From NCBI GenBank assembly GCA_963575745.1, contig CAUYUJ010005780.1:448501-512500 (forward strand): a stretch of DNA of 64,000 nt, read 5' to 3'. The notes under the pieces were generated by a model. It was not told where the DNA came from, searched no databases, and saw only the letters and a list, made by a program, of their open reading frames with translations. The DNA is from Prorocentrum cordatum (lineage: Eukaryota; Sar; Dinophyceae; Prorocentrales; Prorocentraceae). Each line of letters opens with the position of its first letter. The stretch's first letter is position 1. The position numbers and the translations under genes are program-made. This document shows, one piece after another, positions 34,851 through 43,911 of the stretch.

Positions 34851-35423
34851 CGGCGCTCCCGACGACCATTGGCGCTGCCTCCGATTCTCGAGCTGAAGGC
34901 TCTTCACCTCTGTGGCTGCAGGGTTGGCCCATTCGCAGCTGAAGGCTGCCTCACTCGGCATGGAAGCGTCCAGGGGGGGGCGCTCGGCGGAGTGAAAGCG
35001 CAAGCCACTGAGAGGCGAGTCGGATCCCAGGGCAGGCGTCGGCCCGCCCCCCCTCCTGCCGCACCCGCGGTCGCCCTCGGGGGAGGCCCCGACCCTACCT
35101 TGAGCTCGTGCCACACGCTGAAAGGAAAGAGGAGCTCTTGCTGCTTCGCGCAGCGCTCCCCGGGCAGAAGGCCCGCCTCCTGTGCGTGTGCGTGTGTGTG
35201 TGTGTGCAAAATGACGTGCCCAGGGGGGGCGGCGGGCGGGGGGCGAGAGCCGTTTGGACAGTCGCCACGATACGGTAGCCAAGGGAGAGCAATGGGGAAC
35301 GATGTGGTGGCCGACAGTCCGGGCGACAGGCAATGTGATAGCTTGAGCTCGTGCCACGCGCTGATGGAAAGGAGGAGCGGCCAGAGTGAAATGAAGCGAA
35401 GCAAGGGCGGGCGCGCCCGCAGC

Positions 35424-35857
35424 TTAGGTGACGACCTTCCACTGTTTCTGGTCTTTCTTGGGTGCGCGGCGAACAGCGCGGCCATTCGCCGCCTGGCGCC
35501 CCCTGCCCGCGCCGTCACTTTCACCCAGGTACCGACGCCGCACCTGCGCCCAGTCAACGCCGAGGTCCAGTGTGTCGTCCATGGCCCGCACGTCACAGTT
35601 ATGGCAGCGGAAGGACGACAGGAAGTTGACGCACGTTTGCTGGTCGTGCCGCCGCGGGTCGAGCGCGCCATTGGAGATAGGCAAGGCGTGCTGCTGGGCG
35701 AACGCGTGCCAGGCGCCTGTGAACCTCGCTCCCAGGGAGGCCTGAAGCCGCTTTATCGTCTCGCCAGGTGTCTCCCCGGGGAGGTCCCACTGGATGTCGC
35801 CGATCTTAGTTTGTATATAGCTGCTGTCCCGTGTCTGGGTCTAAAGGTTCTGGACAG
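35424..35857 (-). CDS. Coding-like C-terminal segment, unknown protein
   Basis: The minus strand is open from about 35857 to a stop at 35424-35426. The roughly 143 codons have normal protein composition: TKIGDIQWDLPGETPGETIK, LGARFTGAWHAFAQQHALPI, then CVNFLSSFRCHNCDVRAMDD and LGVDWAQVRRRYLGE, ending in a basic tail (KKDQKQWKVVT). The CHNC pair is the only motif-like item. It contrasts with the low-complexity frames around it. Upstream it closes at TAG, so it is either a last exon or the 3' end of a decayed open frame continuing from 36262-39690. I do not recognise the family; a mobile-element protein is possible. Confidence 0.4.
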
Positions 35858-36261
35858 TGACGCGCGGCGGGACCCCCTACCAGGGGCGGGGTGGTCAGCG
35901 GCTGGTCCTCGGCGCGGCGCCTGCTGCTGCTTCTGCGGCTGCTGCTGCTGCGTCCGCCGCCTGCCGTCTGCCGCCCACCCGGCCCGCCAGCGCGGTCGGC
36001 GTCGTTGGCCAGGTTTCGGCCCAGGGGCAGCGGGGAGTCTGGGGGGTGGCCATTCACAGAGGCTAGGCAGGGCGTCCACCCGCTGCCACGGCGACGCGCT
36101 GGGGGAACGCGCCGGCCGCGCTGCCGTTGCTCCTCGGCGCCCGAGCTCGCGCCCTTGCCTGGGATGGGGGGGGCCAGGGCAAGTGATGTCAGCCAGGGGA
36201 GCGAGGCGGTGGGTGGTTGTCTGTTCCTGTTCTTGCCCGCGCCCCCTTTTCTGCGCTGGCG

Positions 36262-39200
36262 CTACTTCCGCGCCCTCCCCGTGGACGGCCGGCAGCTCCT
36301 GCTCATCGGGCTCTTCCGGCCCTGCTCCGCATGCTGCTCACGTACGCTGCTCTGCGACTGTTCCGACTGGTTGGGCCCGCCGCCGGAATCGTCTATGGCT
36401 TCGCGGGGCGCGGCGGCAACTGGTGCACGGAAGTCTGGCGGGGCCTTGCGGGTTGGCGCGGGCCGAGCGGTTGGCCGCCAAGTAAAGGCCGAGTCGCCTC
36501 CAGCAGCTGGGGCTGAGAGGGCCGCTGCACTGTGGTAAGCGGGGGCAGGCCCCTCCCGTTGACGCTCGCCTTCAGACCCGCGCACGCCCTCGCCCACGAG
36601 CGCGCCCCCGTCTGTCGCAGCGTGACTTTCGTCATGCGTGGGAGTGCTGCGGGTCGCACCTGGCCCGGGCACGTTGCCAGACGCCGTTTCTTTCGCCAGG
36701 GCGGGGGTCGCCTTCCTCAGCGTGGTCCGGCCTTCGGGCGTGAGTGGCTGCGGTTCGCTGTCCGTTCGGGCGGATTCGCTGACAGGGGAACGAGGGCGAA
36801 TGGGCGCGAAGGGGCCCTTCTCGATAAGCTGGCGGATGGCCTCGATGTCCTGCCTCTGCAAGGCGCGTTCGTGGTCACCCGGCAACGGGTCTTCGAGAGT
36901 GCCAGGGGCGGCGGCGGGCGGAGCCGCAGCGGGGTGTGGTTGGGTCTCGCCGCCGTCCAGCTGTATCGACAGCCCCAGGCTTTGCAAGTAATGGGCTCCG
37001 TGTCGACCGTCGGCCACGGGGATGGCCTCGGAGGCGCTGGCTGGAGGGTCGTTGCCGATCGCAAACACGCGCCCGTCTGTGGCCCGCGCGCACGCACGCT
37101 CCGGCGTGTACTCCTGACCCTCGATGCTGCGAAGAGGCTCGGGATAACCTCCACCATCCGCTCGGGGGGGCGTCGTGGAAGTCTTCTCGGGGGGAGACTG
37201 GTCATCGACTGCGGGCGCTCCCTCAGCAGCAATCCCACCTGTCGCCTCGATACTGTTGCCAGGGGGGGAGCAATGGGCTATGACCTCATAGCCGAAGGCT
37301 GCTCCTCTCTGCCTGGAAGGGCGTGCCTCTCTGTGGCCACTGCTGCCAGGCCCAGCCGACTCTTGCTCTCTTCCGCCTGGCTGAAGGCCAGTATCTTCTG
37401 TGAGGTTAGCAGCACGGAGGTTGGGCACGGCTCTGGCGTCAGCGCCCGTGCCTCCAGGGAGAGGGGTGGCGGAGTCAAGGCAAAAGCCGTTCGATCTGTT
37501 CGGAATGCTGTCTGCGCCTGCCGCGCAGTCCTCGGCGCGCCTTCCCAAGGGTGGTCCCATGGCTGGGATGGCCCCGTCAACGTCGGAGTCGGCGTGGTCG
37601 GTCGGTCGCGCGCAGCTGGCGCGAGGGCCCACCTGATAGGGAGGGCCCAGCACGGGAACACCAGGAGGCCCAGGAGGGTCGAAATCGTCTCCGTTAGTGG
37701 TCACAGCCTCTGAGCCTCTCTCTAAGTCCATTGGCACTGTCTCTGGATCTCGAGCTGAAGGCTCGTTACTCCTGTGATTACCAGATACGCCTTGGACCCT
37801 CGAGCTGAAGGCTCGTTCCGCGTGAGAATCTCGAGCTGAAAGCTCGTCACATCCGCGACTGTCCGACTGGGGGGCGGGTGGCTGACGAAAGTCTTCGGGG
37901 TTGCAGGAGTGCCCAGGGAGTTGACTGGTCGCTGCATCGCCGTCGGCGCCGAACAGTCCGCTCGGGGCGCCCCAAGCTGCAGAATCGCTCCATGCTGCCG
38001 TCTCGCTGGGAGCTCCTCGGGCTGACGGCCCATTCTCTGCGCGCGCAGTGCTGTCAACTCCAGGAAGGGCGGTGGGCGCGCGGCGACTCCCGTCGCCGCT
38101 CGTGGCCACATGCCCGGCGGCACTCACAGCCTCTGAGCCTCTCTCTAAGTCCATTGGCACTGTCTCTGGATTCTCGAGCTGAAGGCTCGTCACTTCTGTG
38201 GTTGCTCGATGTGTCTTGGGCCTCGAGCTGACTGTCGCCACAGTACTGTTGCCATGGGGGGGACAACGGGGCGGGAGGTGGTGGCTGACGGCCCCGGCGA
38301 CTGGCAATGTGATAGCTTGAGCTCGCGCCGCCGCAGGTTGAACCCCAACCGCTTGACGCTGATAGGAAAGTGGAGCTGTAGGAACGCCTGTCTGCCTGTC
38401 TCTGATGCACGAAACACCGTCCCTCCCAGGATGCACGTCCGCAACGTCCCTGGACCACTGAGCTCTCGACCCCGTCCCAACGCCCTGGACCCCAGAGCTC
38501 TCGACCCCATCGCCGCGTCCAGGACCCCTGAGCCTGCCAGGTGTCTGGCAGCTAACGGCTGCGCCGGCGGTGGAAGAAACTACAGGGAAGCACGCGCCGT
38601 CGTCTGAAAGGACTCCAGGTTGGCAGCTAACGGCTGCACCGGCGGTGGAAGGAACTCCAGGGAAGCACGCGCCGTCGTATCTCCCAGGACCCACAACCGA
38701 AGCGTCATCGAGTCCCTGAGCTCTCGACCCCATCCCAACACCCAGGACCCCGGAGCTCTCGACCCCATCTCTCAGTCCAGGAGCCAGGAGACCGCCAGGT
38801 GTGCGCCCGGCGAGGACCCCTTCGTCGCCATCCACAAGGGACACTCCAGGTTGGCAGCTAGCGGCTGCATCCACGTCCGCCGGCGGGGCGCCGGCGGCAT
38901 CGGCAGCAGCGGCAGCGGCGGCAGTGCCGCCGGCCAGCGCGCCGTCCGCCGTCCGCCACGCCAGGTCCAGCCCCGCGGGAGCCCCCGCCCGCGCGCCGTC
39001 CGCCGCCGCCGCCGCCGCAGGGCCGGTGGCAGCGGCAGCAGCGGCAGCGGCGGCGGAACCGCCGGCCAGCACACCGTCCGCCGCCGCCACCGCCGGCGAG
39101 GCGCCAGCAGCGGCAGCGGCGGCAGCAGCAGCAGCGGCGGCCGCGGCAGCCAGGGCCGGGCCCCCAACCCCGCCCAGCGCCGGGCCAGCCGAAGCAAGGC

Positions 39201-39690
39201 CAGCCCGCAGGCCGCCGGCGGCCGCCGCCGCCGGCGAAGCGCCAGTCGCGGCAGCAGCGGCAGCAGCGGCGGCCGCCGCCAAGAAGGCCCCACCGCCCAG
39301 GGCGGCAGCGAGAGCAGCGGCCTCGAGGCCGGCCGAGGCCGCCGCCGCCAGCGGCCCGCGGGAGGCGGCCGCGGCGGCAGCAGCCGGAGCAGCGGCGGCC
39401 AGAGGACCAGAAGGAGGAAGACCGCCGCCGGCCGCCGCCGCCGCCAGGCCGCCGGGGGCGGCAGCGGCCACGGGCCGGGCCCCGGCCGGACCAGGGCCGG
39501 CCGCGCCGGCGGGGCCGCCGCCGCCAGCCGCCGCTGGCGTGCCGGCCTCAGGGCGAGAGGCGGCGGCCGCGGCAGCAGCAGCAGGACCGGCCGCCGGGGC
39601 CAGGCCGGGCGGGGCCCAGCGGGCGGCCGCCGCCAGCCGCTGGCGCCGGCGCAAGGCAGCGCCGGACAGCGCCGCGCCGGGGGCGGACAT
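36262..39690 (-). CDS. Long minus-strand open frame, 1142 codons, unknown and partly low-complexity
   Basis: The frame is uninterrupted for 1142 codons, starting at an ATG at 39690. The first 290 or so residues are Ala/Gly/Pro repeats from a GCN tract that is also open in other frames, so they are not evidence for a gene. The middle contains duplicated peptides (PETVPMDLERGSEAV twice) from DNA duplications. The last third is more protein-like, for example ALQRQDIEAIRQLIEKGPFA and PVSESARTDSEPQPLTPEG. Near 36300 another frame reads EEPDEQELPAVHGEGAEVAP, suggesting a frameshift toward the coding-like segment at 35424-35857. There is no known domain. It may be a decayed or rapidly evolving gene, or a chance frame in GC-rich repeats. 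Confidence 0.3.
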   Translation of the reverse strand: MSAPGAALSGAALRRRQRLAAAARWAPPGLAPAAGPAAAAAAAASRPEAGTPAAAGGGGPAGAAGPGPAGARPVAAAAPGGLAAAAAGGGLPPSGPLAAAAPAAAAAAASRGPLAAAASAGLEAAALAAALGGGAFLAAAAAAAAAAATGASPAAAAAGGLRAGLASAGPALGGVGGPALAAAAAAAAAAAAAAAGASPAVAAADGVLAGGSAAAAAAAAATGPAAAAAADGARAGAPAGLDLAWRTADGALAGGTAAAAAAADAAGAPPADVDAAASCQPGVSLVDGDEGVLAGRTPGGLLAPGLRDGVESSGVLGVGMGSRAQGLDDASVVGPGRYDGACFPGVPSTAGAAVSCQPGVLSDDGACFPVVSSTAGAAVSCQTPGRLRGPGRGDGVESSGVQGVGTGSRAQWSRDVADVHPGRDGVSCIRDRQTGVPTAPLSYQRQAVGVQPAAARAQAITLPVAGAVSHHLPPRCPPHGNSTVATVSSRPKTHRATTEVTSLQLENPETVPMDLERGSEAVSAAGHVATSGDGSRRAPTALPGVDSTARAENGPSARGAPSETAAWSDSAAWGAPSGLFGADGDAATSQLPGHSCNPEDFRQPPAPQSDSRGCDELSARDSHAERAFSSRVQGVSGNHRSNEPSARDPETVPMDLERGSEAVTTNGDDFDPPGPPGVPVLGPPYQVGPRASCARPTDHADSDVDGAIPAMGPPLGRRAEDCAAGADSIPNRSNGFCLDSATPLPGGTGADARAVPNLRAANLTEDTGLQPGGREQESAGPGSSGHREARPSRQRGAAFGYEVIAHCSPPGNSIEATGGIAAEGAPAVDDQSPPEKTSTTPPRADGGGYPEPLRSIEGQEYTPERACARATDGRVFAIGNDPPASASEAIPVADGRHGAHYLQSLGLSIQLDGGETQPHPAAAPPAAAPGTLEDPLPGDHERALQRQDIEAIRQLIEKGPFAPIRPRSPVSESARTDSEPQPLTPEGRTTLRKATPALAKETASGNVPGPGATRSTPTHDESHAATDGGALVGEGVRGSEGERQREGPAPAYHSAAALSAPAAGGDSAFTWRPTARPAPTRKAPPDFRAPVAAAPREAIDDSGGGPNQSEQSQSSVREQHAEQGRKSPMSRSCRPSTGRARK
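37837..38172 (+). repeat. Segmental duplication copy 2 and a local 425-base duplication
   Basis: This is the second copy of the 34570-34850 block. In addition, about 45 bases at 37705-37750 (containing CCTCTCTCTAAGTCCATTGG) recur at about 38130-38172. Confidence 0.85.
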
Positions 39691-39700
39691 GCGCGCGGCC
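38880..39700. repeat. GCN/GGC low-complexity tract
   Basis: About 800 bases of GCC/GGC/GCG triplets with interruptions, open in at least three frames across both strands and coding for Ala, Gly or Arg runs. Confidence 0.85.
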
Positions 39701-39778
39701 CGGGCGCCGCACCTGAACCAGGGGCGGGCTCGAGCCGAGACGGCTTGAGCCAGAGGCTTGAGCCAGAGGGCTACGGAC

Positions 39779-39860
39779 TGGTGGGGATTTTTTTTTTACA
39801 GCCGCAGGCGGAAGCGCCAGCGGCGGGAGGTCGCGAACGGGCCACGGTGGGGATACGCGA
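39779..39860 (+). repeat. Right boundary repeat (pair with 32669-32850)
   Basis: It carries the exact 19-base TGGTGGGGATTTTTTTTTA, then after a short gap GGAAGCGCCAGCGGCGGGAG, matching the left boundary without the AT-rich insert. Confidence 0.75.
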
Positions 39861-39877
39861 AGCGTTTAGAATTTTGA

Positions 39878-40001
39878 CTTCTTGTAGTTCGTCAGCGTTT
39901 TCCCGACGCGACTTGTAGTTCGGCATGTGGGGATGCTCGGCTGTTTTGGGCGCTTCAAGAACGCTGAAGAACTACAAGAAGCGCCCAAAACAGCCGAGCA
40001 T
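39878..40001. repeat. Two overlapping, mutually exclusive hairpins
   Basis: The arms 39933-39956 and 39978-40001 are a perfect 24-base inverted repeat (CGGCTGTTTTGGGCGCTTC and its complement) with a 21-base loop. That loop, at 39960-39981, is itself the complement, with one mismatch, of 39878-39899 (CTTCTTGTAGTTCGTCAGCG). Either stem can form, but not both fully. Confidence 0.9.
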
Positions 40002-40009
40002 AGAATGTG

Positions 40010-40240
40010 CGTCCCAACAAGGTCCGAAGACTACCCGAGAACCTCCCAAGACAGCTGAGGAGGACGTCGTGGTGGCCCCGAGATCAGCCCAGCTGGATGG
40101 TTCAACCAAAACTCTTCGAGAGAACTCGGTAGAGTCATGGCGCCCGAGACGGCCCCAAGACGACCCCACGAGCCTTCAACGGATCCCCAGCAGGCCTCTC
40201 AGACGGCCCGGAGAGGACCCCAGAAGACATCCAATATGCC
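40010..40240 (+). repeat. CCAAGA-type degenerate repeat
   Basis: Words such as CCGAGAACCTCCCAAGACAG, ACGGCCCCAAGACGACCCC and AGACGGCCC recall the CCAAGAGG composite repeats, but no core is present. Confidence 0.45.
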
Positions 40241-40514
40241 TTCAAGAGGAAGAGGGGAGCAGGGGGAACGGGAAGGAGTGGAGGGGAACATAGCCGCGGA
40301 AAAGGAGGGTGTTTAAGACACGCGCCTGTTCAGACAAGACTGTGCACTTCACCGGGTCTCGAACTCGCCCTCCTTCCTGCTGCGCTGCTGCACTGGCACG
40401 GCGGAGAGGTCTGCCGCAGGCATCTGGATTATATGCTGGCGCACCAGAAAAATCACTCTGCGAGGCGTCCCTCACTCGCTCCCTGAGGCCCAACACAAAA
40501 CACGTACACTATTT

Positions 40515-40720
40515 TCGGGGCGACGGAAGACTGGGGCTTGGGGGACTTGGGTTGGCCTGGCGGGTCCGTCAGGAAAATTACGAGGCCCAATCTGGAATTT
40601 GACGCGCACTCCCGCTGCAGACAAACCACGACATCTGGACCGTCAACATTCAGGACGGGCCGTCAGAAAACGTCGGCGAACCCCAGTTCCGGCAAACTCG
40701 AATCTCACGCGCCCCTCTAT
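40515..40720 (+). repeat. Dispersed repeat, copy 2 (pair with 6234-6440)
   Basis: Same order of words as copy 1, including GGGTTGGCCTGGCGGGTCCG and TCAGGAAAATTACG. Confidence 0.75.
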
Positions 40721-41789
40721 TTACACGGCAGCCGCTACCGCTACTGGGAAAAACTGGCAAGGCTGCACCGCGCGCGCAGGCATCGACTCTCTGGCCGTCG
40801 GGCCAAGGCGCGTGAGGTTCCTGCACGGTCGCGCGCCTGTCCGTCGACTGTCCCGCCCACCGCACGCGCGCGCGCGCTGGGGGAGGAACTTTGGTCTTTC
40901 AGTCGCCGAGTTCCCGTTTGCCGACTCCTGGTTCCCTTCTCGGTTCCTGCCTCCTGGTTCCCAGTTCCTGGCGCTATTCCTCCATATAGTGGGGGTAGGA
41001 GGACGATCGGCGCAAGGAGGACCTGCCCTGTCCGTACTGGCACGCAGGGGCAAAACCGTGCGAATCATGCCCCTGCTAGTCAGGTTGGTCAAACGCTGGC
41101 TAGGGCCCAGAATGAGAAGGATGCATGCAGACAAGTGAACCCCAGCGGGAGTGTCCGATACCCCAGCGTCCAACGGACCTGCAGGGGTAGGTTCGCCCGT
41201 GGTCGCAGACAGTGGAGCTCCACGCACGTGACGCCAGGACAGGAGCAGGACCTTTTGGACCTTTTGACCAAGCACGGAGGCGTGCGCGAGAGAGAGAGAG
41301 AGAGAGTAGGGGAGGAAGGGAGGGGAGGAAAGAGGGGGAGGAGAGCGAAACGACCGCCCGAGCCAGGGAGTCCACCTGCCGCAACAGGCAAACACCCCGG
41401 ACCTGCGCAAGCCAGCCTACAACCCTCCAGGACAGGAGCAGGAGGGAAGAGGGAAGATGAGGGAGGGGGAGGCGAGAAGGGTAGGATGTCTGGATGAACA
41501 TCAATTTGTCGGATCATTCGGTGTGATTCGTCCCACCGTCAATCGAAGGACATTTAAACCTGAGACACGTGCTACAACTGCCAAATCCTCTTGTACCACT
41601 CGGGCATCGTTTCGTCGTCCACCGTCCACTTTTATTTTGCAATCCCGCACGCTTACAATATCGACGAGGGATATGCAGGCTGTTGGAAACACCCTACATG
41701 TGGCTGGCTGGACTGAATGGGTTCTAAGATCGCACAGCATCTGAAATGTATAAAACGGTGCGGGACAAAAGACAATCTAACAGAAATTC
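40721..41789. other. Gene-free stretch
   Basis: Open frames occur without recognisable products. A GA dinucleotide run lies at about 41287-41307, followed by purine-rich sequence to 41350. Confidence 0.45.
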
Positions 41790-42010
41790 CTCGAGAACTC
41801 CCAACGCGTCGCAGTGCCTTTCACCTTCTGAGAGCTCCCCAGAGCCTCCCAAAACCTTGCAAGACCACCCAGGTCCTTCCAGAGCCTCCCGCATCCCAAC
41901 GCCTAGCAGATGCCTCCAAATGCTTCCCAGGCTCTCACAGGGCCTCCCAGGACCCCCACGGGCATCCTAGAGCCTTCCGAAGCCTCCCGAGGAAACCACC
42001 GAGAGGCAAG
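41790..42010 (+). repeat. CCAGAGCCTCCC-type degenerate repeat
   Basis: About 220 bases of imperfect 10-13-base units (AGAGCCTCCC, CCCAGGWCC). It resembles the CCAAGAGG arrays but without the core. Confidence 0.6.
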
Positions 42011-42439
42011 GCAAGCACCAGCGGATTGGCTTGCCACAGTGTGTACCCTCTCGTCTTTTCTACCGCAAGCGGGCGTCGCACGTGTCGAGATGGTTCGAGC
42101 ATGGCCCTCGAGGGCCTCGACAGGGCCAGAGAAGCTCCAAAATCCGCCGACCCTGTCGGCGTATGTGAGGGGCGTGTCCGTTCGAGTCGTCGTCTCCGTC
42201 ATTCGTTAGTCGTCGTCAGTCGCCCCCTTTCCCTGGGCACGTCGCTCCTCCCCCCTCCTTTCCCTTGGCCCTCCTCCTCAAGCGCTGGGCCCGTCGCCGC
42301 TCGCCCCCACCTTCCATAGGCCCTCCTCCTAAAGCGCGCCAGCCAAAGCGAAATTGAGCAACGTTGGATTTGACTCGAAAGGAAACCCCTTCCCTTTGAT
42401 CCCTCCCTCGCCGGGAGAAGGGGTGGGGTCCCGGGGGGG
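42011..42439. other. Gene-free stretch
   Basis: No gene recognised. CCCTCCTCC-type words near 42250-42330 occur in two diverged copies about 65 bases apart. Confidence 0.45.
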
Positions 42440-43110
42440 GGGGGCCCTGAGAAGGTCCCGGGTCAGATACGACTCCCCCCCGGCGGGTCCCGGGGCCCAC
42501 AAAAGTCCCAGGACGGGCCAACAGTGCTCCAAGAAGCTCCCAAGACGGGCCAAGAGGACCCCCAATCGCCGAACGATCTGTCCAAGACGCCTTGAAGGCC
42601 TCCAGACGGCCCAAGAGCCCTGCAAGACGCCCCAAGAGGCCGCCAGGAGCACTCCCAAAAGAGCCCCAAGAGGAGAATCAATGATTTCCCATTGGTTTTT
42701 GAAGCATGTCGGCGTTCTCGTCTCTTCCGCTTCCCGACGCTCCGAGACGGCACAAGCCCCCCAAATCGCCCCAAGACGGCCAAGAGGGCTCCAGGAGGGA
42801 CCAAAAACGGCCCAAGAAGGCCCCAAGATGGCACAAGACGCCTCCAAGACGGCCCAAGACGCCCCCAAGACGGCTCCAAGAGGATGCCCAGACGAGGGAA
42901 CAGAACGAACATCTCGAGCCCTCGGTCCCGAGATGCTCCAAGAAGGAACCAAGAGGTCCCCAAGAAGACCCCAAGAGGCCCCCAGGAAGCCCCGAGAAGC
43001 CCCCAAGAGGCTTCCAGAGGCCCCCAAGAGGCTCCCAAGAGGCACCGAAACTGTCCCCCAGAGGCCCCCGAGAGCGCTTCGAAGAGGCCCCACGAAGCAC
43101 CCATGAGGAC
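42440..43110 (+). repeat. CCAAGAGG composite repeat, copy B
   Basis: The order is: CCCGGGGCCC/AGTCCC words; CCAAGACGGCC units; the core at about 42678-42760 (GATTTCCCATTGGTTTTTGA, GTCGGCGTTCTCG); more CCAAGACGGC units; a second landmark near 42893 (CAGACGAGGGAACAGAACGA, ACATCTCGA); then CCCCAAGAGGCCCC units. Copy C at 45340-45930 shows the same order. Confidence 0.82.
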
Positions 43111-43123
43111 TCTGACCCACGTC

Positions 43124-43125
43124 AG

Positions 43126-43156
<31 letters not shown>

Positions 43157-43160
43157 GTTG
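43124..43160 (+). repeat. CGT/GCC trinucleotide run
   Basis: Short CGTCGTCGT run turning into CGCCGCCG. Confidence 0.9.
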
Positions 43161-43284
43161 TTGTCGTTCTCCCTGCAGGGTCGGCTGCACCGGCCGTAAG
43201 ACCTTTGCAATAGGCCTTCTGGCAGTGCCTGAGGAAGCCCACACAAGCGGGGCACCAATAGGGCACTGAGGCCTCCCCGGGGTA

Positions 43285-43402
43285 ACGCCACGACCACGGA
43301 ACGCCACGACCATGTCACGCTACCTATCGAATGCCACGCCACCGATCGAATGCTACTGATCGAACGCCACGCTACCGATCGAATGCCACGCTACAGATCG
43401 CC
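43285..43402 (+). repeat. Short tandem repeat, AACGCCACGCTACCGATCG type
   Basis: About five irregular units of 17-25 bases built on GAATGCCACG and CTACYGATCG. Confidence 0.8.
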
Positions 43403-43911
43403 TTTGGGCGCAACCTCCAGGGCTCGGCTAATTAGCGATACGCCGCATGCGCATCCGAGGCACCCACTCCCACGGGCATCGTATCTCTGTTGCATCTGGC
43501 TCTCGAGAGCGCCGAACCACGTCAGATCCAAACAACAGCCGCCAGAGCAGACACGACCCAAGATAACCCAAACTAGAAGAACACATGGTCGAATACATCG
43601 GTGCACAATAGAAGGACAAAAGGACAGACTGGATCCGACAAAGAAACCACATTAGAGCAGAACGACAAGGACAAGAGGGAGGTGAGCATATAGCATACAG
43701 CAAAGGCGCATTCGGAGCCTACGCTTGCAGTAGTTTTGGCTGCGGGCCTTTTCCTCACGTCTCACGTTTCCTCTTCTGATCCCAGGTCCCATGGCCAGCG
43801 ACAATGGCATCTAATCGTTGACTGTTCGTGTCCCCACTACTTGAATGCGAATGGGCCGGCGGAGCATGCAGAGCGATCGAACAAAGAGAGCACGATCCCA
43901 ACCAGATAGGC
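43403..43911. other. Likely 3' flank of the glutathione peroxidase gene
   Basis: This lies downstream of the minus-strand selenoprotein gene and should contain its 3' UTR and SECIS element. I could not identify a convincing SECIS by eye. Read on the minus strand, GTGA words and an A-run occur together near 43752-43768, but I could not close the helix. Confidence 0.4.

Larger units (their letters stand above)
33500..38230. repeat. Cluster of about 17 mini-hairpins with WGAAG loops
   Basis: Short hairpins have the form NNNGC-(T/A)GAAG-GCN'N'N', where the outer three bases always complement each other but differ between copies. Clear 15-base cases start at 33733, 33768, 34119, 34442, 34534, 34935, 35161, 37377, 37751, 37801, 37832 and 38175. 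Shorter or mutated ones lie at 33510, 34751, 34889, 37290 and 38018. Stems seen are GCGGC/GCCGC, CGGGC/GCCCG, CGAGC/GCTCG, GCAGC/GCTGC and CTGGC/GCCAG; 33733 and 37832 have GAAA instead of GAAG. They fall in different frames of overlapping open frames. Confidence 0.85.

Noticed and set aside
34611-36485. 624-codon plus-strand open frame
   Set aside because: It lies antisense to more protein-like minus-strand frames, runs through duplicated and GC-rich DNA, and has no domain-like segment. It is most likely a shadow frame.
38880-39748. Ala/Gly/Arg-rich proteins on both strands
   Set aside because: A GCN triplet tract is open in at least three frames. There is no reason to prefer any of them.
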